The notes below the pieces were generated by a model. It saw nothing but the letters and a program-made list of their open reading frames with translations, was not told the DNA's origin and ran no database searches. Made by a program: the position numbers and the translations under genes. Below are positions 1-6,145 of a DNA stretch of 9,371 bases, piece after piece; position 1 is the first letter of the stretch; each line of letters opens with the position of its first letter. Origin of the DNA: UMGS1002 sp050309735 (lineage in GTDB: Bacteria; Bacillota; Clostridia; Oscillospirales; CAG-272); contig JBNRMS010000046.1 of assembly GCA_050309735.1 (NCBI GenBank), forward strand, positions 1-9,371, read 5' to 3'.

Positions 1-346
1 GGGAAGTGTCGTCATCCCAGCGGGGGGGCGGGTGCTTATCCCGACAGGGCTTGCAATATCACCCGAGACGAGAGGCGTGGTTGCCATTGTGGCGGCGCGC
101 AGCGGCCTTGCGATAAAGCATGGGATAACGCTCACAAACGGAATAGGCGTTATCGACTCGGACTACCGGGGCGAGATACAGGTTGGCCTCACAAATACAA
201 CCGATGTCGACTTCACTGTTGCAGACGGCGACAGAGTGGCTCAGCTTATGTTTATGCCGGTGCTTGCCGCAAGCCTGATTGAGGTTGAATCGCTCGACCA
301 GACCCGGCGGGGAGAGGGCGGATTTGGCTCAACCGGAATGAAATAA
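1..346 (+). CDS. dut: dUTP diphosphatase (dUTPase), 5'-truncated by the window edge
   Basis: Hydrolyses dUTP to dUMP and pyrophosphate in the cytoplasm, which keeps uracil out of DNA and supplies dUMP for thymidylate synthesis. The frame is open from base 2, and about 114 residues are visible before the TAA at 344-346. The family is usually about 145 residues, so roughly 30 N-terminal residues are missing, including motif I with the metal-coordinating Asp. Visible family motifs, in order, are RSGLA (motif II), NGIGVIDSDYRGEI (motif III, with the Asp and Tyr that shape the uracil pocket), GDRVAQLMFMPV (motif IV) and the glycine-rich C-terminal arm RGEGGFGSTG (motif V), which closes over the active site of a neighbouring subunit in the trimer. 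Motif II reads ARSG rather than the commoner PRSG. The C-terminus is complete. The in-frame ATG at 32 falls inside the conserved fold and is not the start. Identification is secure for the visible part. Confidence 0.95.
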   Translation, partial: GSVVIPAGGRVLIPTGLAISPETRGVVAIVAARSGLAIKHGITLTNGIGVIDSDYRGEIQVGLTNTTDVDFTVADGDRVAQLMFMPVLAASLIEVESLDQTRRGEGGFGSTGMK

Positions 347-402
347 ACTTCAAATTGTATATACAAAAAGCATCAGATGAAATAAACTTCAAATTGCATA
401 TA
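338..402. repeat. 26-base direct repeat duplicating the end of dut
   Basis: Bases 338-363 and 377-402 match at 25 of 26 positions and begin atgaaataaacttcaaattg. The first copy spans the last Met-Lys-stop codons of dut. The second lies wholly in the gap, 39 bases downstream. The heptamer caaattg occurs four times in the gap and following start region (351, 390, 411, 443). The pattern fits local slippage or tandem duplication with later decay. No function is evident. Confidence 0.8.
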
Positions 403-438
403 AAAAATTGCAAATTGGGAAAATGGAAATTTTAGCAA

Positions 439-2619
439 ATGGCAAATTGCAGGTTTAAAACAGGAAAAATCGTGAAAATTATAAGGGCGGGAAAGATATT
501 TTTTGTTGCGGCACTTTTTCTGGCCGCGTCACTCGCGCTGAGTGCCACAGCGCCTCGCGGCGGCACGGTTCGGGATTTTGAATATGCGCTAAGACCCGAC
601 GGAGGAGTTACAATTACCGGCTATAACGGGAAGGCAACCCGGGTTGCAATACCCGACACGCTTGACAACAGGCCGGTTTTCGCGCTGGGCGAAAATCTTT
701 TTTCGGGTCATAATGAGATAAAGGAACTTTACATATACGAGGGATTGCGCGAGATTGGCGCCTCGGCCTTTGAGGATTGCTCGGCTCTTGTGTCGCTAAG
801 CCTGCCAAACTCTTTAACCTCAATCGGAGAGACAGCCTTTGCCGGCTGCTCCTCGCTCGAATATGTCTATCTGCCCGAGGGACTGGCCTCACTCGGAGAG
901 AGGGCATTTTGGGGTTGCACTTCTCTTGATTTTATTGTTGCCGCAAATCCGGCGGACACAGATTCGGCGGTATACGGGGTGGGCTGCTTTGGCGGCGCGA
1001 AGGTTTATGCATATGCAGATTCGGCGGCAGCGATAAGGGCTTCTGAAGATAAGCTTGATTTCTCGCCGAGCCTGCCGGTCTCAAGCCTGAAATATGCCGC
1101 CTTTGGCACAGGCATCAGAATCACATCCTGCCCGGGCGGAGCCGAGGCTATTGTTGTTCCCTCTGTGATTGGCGGCAAAAAGGTTATTGCTATTGGCGAG
1201 GGCGCTTTTTCGCCAGACGCGGAAGGGGGCACGGGGGCGAGAGTGATTGTTCTGCCCGACGGGGTGAGAATTATCGGAAACGCGGCTTTTGCGTCTTGCA
1301 CCTCGCTTGAATATATCAGGCTGCCCCGCTCGCTTGAGGGTGACATAGGGCAAAATTTTTTTAAAAATTGCAGCTCGCTGCGCTCTGTAATAATCCCCGA
1401 GGGGGTAGAGAGAATCGGATCGGCCGCTTTTTTTGGCTGCACCTCGCTCGGGCGGGTGGAACTGCCCGGAAGTGTTGAAATTATTGGCCCTGAGGCCTTT
1501 GCGGGCTGCACCTCTCTCTCGGAGTTTATCTGTGGGGGAGGAGAGCCGTCCTGCGAATATAAAAATTCGATAAATTCGCTGATATCCTTTGCCGGGGTTG
1601 AGAACATGAAGGTGTACCTCACAAGCACCGAGGGCTGGTCTCTGTCGGGCGGGAAATGGTATCCAAACGGCAGCCCGCCCGAGTATATCGGCTATCCCGT
1701 GATTGTGGGCGAGTGTGACAGCTTTTACATTGAGAAAATTATAAAGCCGATTTCCTGCGGACATGAGGGGGTGTCTGAGTTTTTCTGCCCCTTCTGCGGC
1801 GATAGCTATATCGAGCGCTACCCGAGGACAGAGCATAATTTCGTCAGCACCGGTATGGTTGACGGGATTGAAACCTTCCGCTGCACCGGCTGCGAGGAGA
1901 GCTATTTCAGATATCATATTGAATTTGCAGAGATAAAGCCGATTATCGACACCGGGATGCCCAGAGGCAGCATGATGACCTCGCCCGGAATCACCTTCCG
2001 GGGTGGCGCGCTCACACTCGGAGTTGACTACACATATACAGAGATTTATAATCCCGACTACAACCGCGTAGAGCTGATTTTTTCGGGGGCGGGCGATTAT
2101 GTGGGCGAGCGGAGAATGGCATATAAGATTGTCGACGGGCGCTGGCTGACCGAGATGTATACTGTCAGCGCCCCCGGAGCATCGGGCGGCGGACTTTATT
2201 ATCCGAATGACTTAGTAGAGCTCCGGCCCGCCGCCTCGCCCTCGTCAGACGAGATTCTCGAATGGGGTATTAGCGGGGGGATTGACTTTATGTCAAAGGG
2301 CGAGAAGGGAGCCTCCTTCATCATGCCCTCGCATGACGTGAGCGTTACGCTTACCTTCAGAAAAATCGAAACGACCCCGCCCGTCACCACCCAACCCGCG
2401 CCGGTGACAGACCCGCCGGTCACCGAAACCGAGCCTTTTACAGAGCCTGCTACCGAACCCCGGACCGAGGAGCAAACCACCCAGCCCTTCGGAAGAACAG
2501 AAGATGCGCATCAATACATAAGAAAGGCAATAATCTGGGGCGTGGTTCTGTTTTTGTCGCTCTCGGCGCTGGCGGCTGCGAGTATAGCCTTGTTCAAAAA
2601 GGACAAGAGTGAGGAATAG
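439..2619 (+). CDS. BspA-like leucine-rich-repeat surface protein with C-terminal membrane anchor
   Basis: Predicted exported surface protein of 726 residues from the ATG. Residues 12-38 look like a signal peptide: basic KIIRAGK, a hydrophobic stretch, then SATA. Two LRR_5/BspA-type blocks follow (about 46-168 and 217-365), built from units of the form IGxxAFxGCTSLxxIxLP. Residues 440-485 hold a putative metal-binding C/H pattern: C440, H442, C450-x2-C453, H466, C482-x2-C485. Residues 495-565 resemble a bacterial Ig-like/MBG-type domain ending FSGAGDYVGERRMAYKI. Residues 570-641 end in FIMPSHDVSVTLTF, as in divergent InlB-type repeats. A Pro/Thr/Glu-rich stalk (643-690) leads to one transmembrane helix (about 697-718) and a basic tail KKDKSEE. 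No LPXTG sortase motif is present, so anchoring is probably by the membrane. Such proteins are often linked to adhesion or protein binding, but the ligand here is unknown. A GTG at 472 with a better ribosome site is an alternative start, giving 715 residues. The 92-base and 158-base gaps on either side suggest a separate transcription unit. Confidence 0.88.
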   Translation: MANCRFKTGKIVKIIRAGKIFFVAALFLAASLALSATAPRGGTVRDFEYALRPDGGVTITGYNGKATRVAIPDTLDNRPVFALGENLFSGHNEIKELYIYEGLREIGASAFEDCSALVSLSLPNSLTSIGETAFAGCSSLEYVYLPEGLASLGERAFWGCTSLDFIVAANPADTDSAVYGVGCFGGAKVYAYADSAAAIRASEDKLDFSPSLPVSSLKYAAFGTGIRITSCPGGAEAIVVPSVIGGKKVIAIGEGAFSPDAEGGTGARVIVLPDGVRIIGNAAFASCTSLEYIRLPRSLEGDIGQNFFKNCSSLRSVIIPEGVERIGSAAFFGCTSLGRVELPGSVEIIGPEAFAGCTSLSEFICGGGEPSCEYKNSINSLISFAGVENMKVYLTSTEGWSLSGGKWYPNGSPPEYIGYPVIVGECDSFYIEKIIKPISCGHEGVSEFFCPFCGDSYIERYPRTEHNFVSTGMVDGIETFRCTGCEESYFRYHIEFAEIKPIIDTGMPRGSMMTSPGITFRGGALTLGVDYTYTEIYNPDYNRVELIFSGAGDYVGERRMAYKIVDGRWLTEMYTVSAPGASGGGLYYPNDLVELRPAASPSSDEILEWGISGGIDFMSKGEKGASFIMPSHDVSVTLTFRKIETTPPVTTQPAPVTDPPVTETEPFTEPATEPRTEEQTTQPFGRTEDAHQYIRKAIIWGVVLFLSLSALAAASIALFKKDKSEE
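462..474 (+). promoter_or_regulatory. Shine-Dalgarno plus alternative GTG start for the LRR protein
   Basis: AGGA at 462-465 lies six bases before an in-frame GTG at 472-474. The upstream ATG at 439 has only a weak GGAAA about ten bases away. Starting at 472 gives a compact signal peptide beginning MKIIRAGKIFFVAALFLAA. Either start is possible. The ATG is kept as the default because it is the stronger codon. Confidence 0.45.
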
Positions 2620-2640
2620 CCGCCGCGAAAGACATGCAAT

Positions 2641-2664
2641 AACCGGCGACCCACAGGGTCGGTT
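2641..2664 (+). terminator. Weak hairpin after the LRR gene, possible terminator
   Basis: Bases 2647-2652 (cgaccc) pair with 2656-2661 (gggtcg) around a three-base loop. The stem can be extended through a bulge by aac (2641-2643) with gtt (2662-2664). It lies about 30 bases after the LRR stop codon. No run of T follows, only cccttattct, so intrinsic termination is doubtful. The rest of the 158-base gap is AT-rich, and I see no gene or clear promoter in it. Confidence 0.25.
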
Positions 2665-2777
2665 GCCCTTATTCTCCCTGAATTAAAACAAACAATTGCG
2701 AATAACCCTTCCATAAACCAAACAATATTACAATAATAAGCCCCCGAAGTGTTTACCGAAAGGATAACAAACAAATA

Positions 2778-3428
2778 ATGAATATAATTCTCGCGTCGCA
2801 ATCGCCCCGAAGAAAGGAAATTCTCCTTAGCCTTGGCATTGAGTTTGATGTTGTCTTACCCGATGCCGACGAGAGTGCAGACATAAAATCTCCCGCCGCC
2901 CTTGTGCTTGAGCTGTCGAAGAGGAAGGTCCGGGCCGCTCGCTCGGCTCTTGCCCGGGAGGGCGCCGATATCAGCGACACCCTCATTATCGCTTCAGATA
3001 CAGTAGTTCTTTGCGGCGGGGAAATACTCGGCAAACCAAAAGACCGCGCCGACGCAAGAGCAATGCTTGCCTCAATGTCGGGGAAATCGCACACAGTGCT
3101 CTCGGGGATTGCGGTGATTTGGGGCGACCGCGAGGCGGCAGACCTGTCCGAAACCGAGGTTCGTTTTGCAAAGATGAGCGAGCGCGAGATAGAGTGGTAT
3201 CTTGACACAGGCGAGTATGCCGATAAAGCCGGTGCATATGGGGTGCAGGGGGCGGCAGCCCTCTTTATAGAGGGTATTGTGGGAGACTATTTTACAGTTG
3301 TCGGCCTGCCGGTAAGGAAGCTCTCCGAGCTTCTCCTGCGCGAGTTTGGAATAAGCCTTTGCGATATTTCCGATATGTCAAATATGTCGAATATGTCAAA
3401 AAATGCGGCAGGCCAGGAGTTATCTTAA
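2778..3428 (+). CDS. maf: Maf-family nucleoside triphosphate pyrophosphatase (dTTP/UTP-type)
   Basis: Maf proteins hydrolyse non-canonical or surplus nucleoside triphosphates to monophosphates plus pyrophosphate in the cytoplasm. Overproduction of the Bacillus member blocks septation, hence the name septum formation inhibitor. The family signatures are clear: ILASQSPRRKEIL at residues 4-16 (phosphate-binding SxSPRR), the ASDTVV box at 72-77 with the catalytic-type Asp74, GKPKDRADA at 86-94, SGKSHTVLSG at 101-110, and DKAGAYGVQG at 149-158. The pattern favours the YhdE-like dTTP/UTP subgroup, but substrate is not proven by sequence alone. The start ATG puts the SxSPRR box at residue 7, as expected. 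AAGGA lies rather far upstream, about 13 bases. The core ends near residue 193, and a non-conserved tail (DISDMSNMSNMSK and a few more residues) follows, encoded by a 9-base tandem repeat. maf commonly precedes mreBCD, as here, with a 42-base gap. Confidence 0.95.
   Translation: MNIILASQSPRRKEILLSLGIEFDVVLPDADESADIKSPAALVLELSKRKVRAARSALAREGADISDTLIIASDTVVLCGGEILGKPKDRADARAMLASMSGKSHTVLSGIAVIWGDREAADLSETEVRFAKMSEREIEWYLDTGEYADKAGAYGVQGAAALFIEGIVGDYFTVVGLPVRKLSELLLREFGISLCDISDMSNMSNMSKNAAGQELS
3363..3398 (+). repeat. Four tandem 9-base units inside the 3' end of maf
   Basis: The units are gatatttcc, gatatgtca, aatatgtcg and aatatgtca, all in frame, and encode DIS-DMS-NMS-NMS. The unit length is a multiple of three, so changes in copy number would lengthen or shorten the Maf tail without shifting the frame. 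The repeat lies after the conserved Maf core. Confidence 0.85.
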
Positions 3429-3447
3429 GTTAATTATTAAATATAAT
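3420..3447 (+). promoter_or_regulatory. Possible promoter for mreB
   Basis: A perfect -10 hexamer TATAAT at 3442-3447 lies in the AT-rich maf-mreB gap, with a poor -35 candidate (TTATCT, 3420-3425) 16 bases upstream. A start near 3454 would leave a short leader carrying the GGGAGG site. AT-rich sequence makes chance matches likely, and mreB may instead be read through from maf. Confidence 0.25.
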
Positions 3448-3470
3448 AGAAAAAGAAGGGAGGACGCGCG

Positions 3471-4472
3471 ATGGTAAAACAGCTTGGGCTGGATTTTGGC
3501 AGCTCTAACACAAGAATTATCACTAAGGAAAAGGGAATAGTCCTTGCCGCTCCCACCGCCGTCGCTCTTGACAAAAAAAGCGGAAGAACTGTTGCGCTTG
3601 GCGCGGGAGCCAGAAAAATGTTTGGTAAAACGCCCGACACAATCGAGGCATACCGTCCGGTTCAGGGCGGGGTGGTTGCCGAGCCTGAGGCGGCGGTGAG
3701 AATGCTCAAGCGCTATTTTACAAGACTTGAGGCCGTTTCTCTCTTTCGCCGCCCCGATGTTGTGGTGTCGGTTCCCTGTAATATAAACGAGGTCGAGCGC
3801 CGCGCGCTTGAAGACACGGTTTATGACGCCGGGGCGCGGCAGGTCTTTATCATCGAGTCGCCGCTGGCGGCGGGGCTGGGCGCCGGAATGCCTGTTGCGG
3901 GGCCGCGAGGCTGCATGATTGTCAACATCGGGGGTGGGTGTACAGAGAGCGCCGTGATGAGCATGGGCGGGATCGTCGTCTCCGAATCACTAAGGGTCGG
4001 CGGGGTCGAATTTGACCGCGCCATTGTGCAGCACCTGCGAAAAAAATATGATATTCTTATCGGAGAGCTAACCGCCGAGACGCTTAAAATTAAGATTGGG
4101 TCGGCATGGCCGAAATATGAGCGGGGCGATATGCCGGTTGCCGGCCGGGATTTGCGCGGCGGGCTGACTGCGACTGTCAGAGTGAGTAGCGCCGACATCC
4201 GCGAGGCTCTCGCGGGGCGGCTTGAGCAGATTATAGGCATGATAAAAACAACGCTTGAGGAAAGCCCGACAGAGCTTGCGTCCGACATTTACGGCTCGGG
4301 GATCGTCCTCTCGGGCGGAGGAGCTCTGCTCGAAGGGCTGCCCGAATTGATAACCAAAGCAACGGGTATCCGCACAACCCGCTCGCCCCACCTTCCCGAA
4401 TGCGTGAGCCGCGGCATCTTCTGGTGCCTTGGAAATCCTGCAGCCTCAAGATATGTGCGCTATAGAGCGTGA
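3471..4472 (+). CDS. mreB: Rod shape-determining actin homologue MreB
   Basis: A bacterial actin that forms ATP-dependent membrane-bound filaments under the inner membrane and orients the elongasome through MreC, MreD, RodA and PBP2. It has 333 residues, within the usual range of about 330-350. Visible features are phosphate-1 GLDFGSSNT (6-14), the short hydrophobic loop SLFRRP (90-95) matching the MreB membrane-insertion loop, VVVSVPCNINEVERRA (97-112), IESPLAAGLGAG (128-139) with the catalytic-type Glu129 kept, phosphate-2 VNIGGGCTES (151-160), KIKIGSAWP (206-214), and the adenosine motif GIVLSGGGALLEGL (277-290). The usual DIGGGTTE is changed to NIGGGCTE: Asp152 is Asn and Thr157 is Cys. 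This could slow ATP hydrolysis, which is an inference. The start is supported by GGGAGG seven bases before the ATG. It lies 42 bases after maf and 73 before mreC. It could equally be an Mbl-like paralogue, but the position ahead of mreC favours MreB. Confidence 0.95.
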   Translation: MVKQLGLDFGSSNTRIITKEKGIVLAAPTAVALDKKSGRTVALGAGARKMFGKTPDTIEAYRPVQGGVVAEPEAAVRMLKRYFTRLEAVSLFRRPDVVVSVPCNINEVERRALEDTVYDAGARQVFIIESPLAAGLGAGMPVAGPRGCMIVNIGGGCTESAVMSMGGIVVSESLRVGGVEFDRAIVQHLRKKYDILIGELTAETLKIKIGSAWPKYERGDMPVAGRDLRGGLTATVRVSSADIREALAGRLEQIIGMIKTTLEESPTELASDIYGSGIVLSGGGALLEGLPELITKATGIRTTRSPHLPECVSRGIFWCLGNPAASRYVRYRA

Positions 4473-4545
4473 GCAAGACAATAATTATTTTAGATATTAG
4501 CCGAGCGGCGGGGCGCGGCATCGAAAAAAGCGAAGGAGAGAGGAT

Positions 4546-5457
4546 ATGCGGCTTCTGAAAAACAAATTCTTTATAATTGCCCTTGCCGCCGCGCTCATTC
4601 TCTCAACCTCGGCGACAGTGCTGTCGGTGATGGGGATTGAGTCGCCGCTGCGAAGCATCTTCGGAACAATCTCGATTCCCTTCCGCTGGTGCGCGTCGAA
4701 AATTGCCGGGGGGATATCGGGCTTTTCTGAATATTTCACTGAGTTTGATCGTCTCTCCAAGGAAAATGCCGCTCTTGCCGCCGAAAACGCGGAGCTGCGC
4801 GCCAAGCTTGCAGAAAGCGAAGCCGAAAAGGCCGAAAACGCGGCGCTCCGCGAATATCTCGGGCTTGAAAATCTTATTGCCGATTGGAAACTGGTCGACG
4901 CTCTTGTAATCGGTCGCGAGGCGGTCAGCTATATGACGGCATACACGCTCAACCGAGGCAGCCTTCACGGTGTCAGAGCGGGAATGGCAGTGATGTCGGG
5001 CGGGGCTGTGGTCGGCTATGTCAAGGAGACCGGGCTTGCGTGGTGCCGCGTCGTTCCGATTATAGAAAGCTCTGCCGCCGTCGGCGCATACATAGAGAGA
5101 AACGGAGCCTCGGGGCTTGTCACCGGCGATTTTTCTCTGCGGAGCGAGGGTTTGTGCCGGCTGACATATGTCGAAGGGGGCGAGGAGATAGAGGAGGGCG
5201 ATATAGTCCTCACCTCGGGAACGGGCAGCATATATCCGGCCGGACTTATTGTCGGCTGTGTTGAGGCGGTCGAGCCCGACGCTATTGACAGATCCTATAT
5301 AATCACAATAAGGCCGTCTGTCGACTTTGAAAAGCTCTCGCGCGTGATGATAATCACCTCGTATAAAATGACGGCCGCCCCACCTCCGGGCGACACCCAA
5401 GAGACTAACGCCGTGTCATCGCCCGACGCACCCCGGGCGCCGGAGGGTGCGCCGTGA
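4546..5457 (+). CDS. mreC: Rod shape-determining protein MreC
   Basis: A bitopic membrane protein of the elongasome that links cytoplasmic MreB to the extracytoplasmic domains of PBP2 and is thought to activate it. The 303-residue product has a short basic N-terminus (MRLLKNK), one transmembrane helix (about 8-29), an amphipathic coiled coil (about 64-104, rich in Glu, Ala and Leu with ENAALAAENAELRAKLAE) for dimerisation, then the MreC beta-domains (about 110-272). Recognisable family segments are LNRGSLHGVRAGMAVM, GVVGYV-type (GGAVVGYVK), EGDIVLTSGTGSIYPAGLIVG and the closing VDFEKLSRVMII. A disordered Pro/Ala-rich tail (about 276-303) follows the last beta-strand. The start is well supported: AAGGAG at 4533-4538 is seven bases before the ATG. 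The stop overlaps the mreD start by four bases, so the two are probably translationally coupled. Confidence 0.95.
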   Translation: MRLLKNKFFIIALAAALILSTSATVLSVMGIESPLRSIFGTISIPFRWCASKIAGGISGFSEYFTEFDRLSKENAALAAENAELRAKLAESEAEKAENAALREYLGLENLIADWKLVDALVIGREAVSYMTAYTLNRGSLHGVRAGMAVMSGGAVVGYVKETGLAWCRVVPIIESSAAVGAYIERNGASGLVTGDFSLRSEGLCRLTYVEGGEEIEEGDIVLTSGTGSIYPAGLIVGCVEAVEPDAIDRSYIITIRPSVDFEKLSRVMIITSYKMTAAPPPGDTQETNAVSSPDAPRAPEGAP

Positions 5458-6023
5458 GCCGGGGGGGGCGCCCCGGCCGAAATCATCGGATTTTCTTCAC
5501 CCCCACCTCGGCTCTTCTCAGGCGGATTATTATTTACGGGGCTATGTTTTATATTTTGATAATTATTCAGACCTCGCTGCCCTTTATCACGCTCTTTTGT
5601 GGTGTTGTGCCGAATATTGTGCTGGTGGCGGTGGCGGCGGTCGGATTTTTCGACTCGGAGTATGCGGGGGCGATCTCGGGGATAGCAGCCGGCTTTATGC
5701 TTGATGCGCTCGGGGGAAGTCAGCTTGCCCTTATGCCTCTGGCGGGGTTTTTTGCCGGTTATTTTTGCGGCCGCGCGGCGTGTCGGCTGCTCCCGCGGGC
5801 ACCTGTCCCCTTCTTGCTCTGTGCCGCAGGCGTGTCGGCTGCCAACCTTCTTCTCACTGTTGTGTGCGCATATGCCACCTTTCCCGAGGTAAGGCCGGGG
5901 ATGTTTATCCTCCATACACTTATCCCCGAGCTCTTTTTCACCTTCATCCTCGGCATTCCGGCTGCTCTCCTTGCCCGCGCCTGTGCAAAATTTGCCGGAC
6001 GCACAGGCAGAGACAGAGCTTAG
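5454..6023 (+). CDS. mreD: Rod shape-determining membrane protein MreD
   Basis: Integral membrane component of the elongasome that works with MreC and PBP2. The 189-residue product is almost entirely hydrophobic, with about six membrane segments (roughly 25-40, 43-66, 69-85, 91-106, 117-142 and 150-175). The typical MreD segment AGAISGIAAGFMLDALGG (71-88), with the intramembrane Gly-rich stretch and Asp84, identifies the family. The GTG start overlaps the mreC TGA as GTGA, with GGAGG at 5442-5446 seven bases upstream, so coupled translation is likely. An in-frame ATG at 5544 would remove the Arg-rich leader and part of the first helix, and is less likely. Codons 2-8 contain a run of eight G and a GC-rich hairpin, which could affect initiation or sequencing accuracy. 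At 189 residues it is slightly longer than common MreD proteins of about 160-180, owing to the basic N-terminal leader. Confidence 0.92.
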   Translation: MSRGGRPGRNHRIFFTPTSALLRRIIIYGAMFYILIIIQTSLPFITLFCGVVPNIVLVAVAAVGFFDSEYAGAISGIAAGFMLDALGGSQLALMPLAGFFAGYFCGRAACRLLPRAPVPFLLCAAGVSAANLLLTVVCAYATFPEVRPGMFILHTLIPELFFTFILGIPAALLARACAKFAGRTGRDRA

Positions 6024-6063
6024 AGGCACACCCGGCCTGAACGGGATTTGTCGGAATTTAATT

Positions 6064-6096
6064 TTGACACCAAGATGAAAAATCAAGAATGATAAA
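6064..6096 (+). promoter_or_regulatory. Possible promoter ahead of the CPBP protease gene
   Basis: A perfect -35 hexamer TTGACA lies at 6064-6069 in the 122-base gap after mreD. The -10 candidates are imperfect: AAGAAT (6085-6090) at a 15-base spacing or GATAAA (6091-6096) at 21. The position would suit an internal promoter serving the protease and mrdA. The imperfect -10 keeps confidence low. Confidence 0.35.
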
Positions 6097-6145
6097 TTAT
6101 TATTCATAAAGACCCGTCAATAACAAAACCCGAAAGGATCTCGAT

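Noticed and set aside
1081..1917. 278-codon minus-strand open frame opposite the LRR gene
   Set aside because: Shadow of the repeated LRR codons in another frame; no independent start signal or domain.
2365..2530. LPXTG-type sortase signal in the LRR protein
   Set aside because: No LPXTG or close variant precedes the C-terminal helix. The Pro/Thr stalk is followed directly by HQYIRK and the membrane segment.
4473..4545. Promoter between mreB and mreC
   Set aside because: AAGACA at 4475 has no acceptable -10 at normal spacing. Read-through from mreB is the simpler explanation.
4603..5400. 265-codon minus-strand open frame opposite mreC
   Set aside because: It is antisense to a clear mreC with a good ribosome site; the translation is Arg-rich and has no family features.
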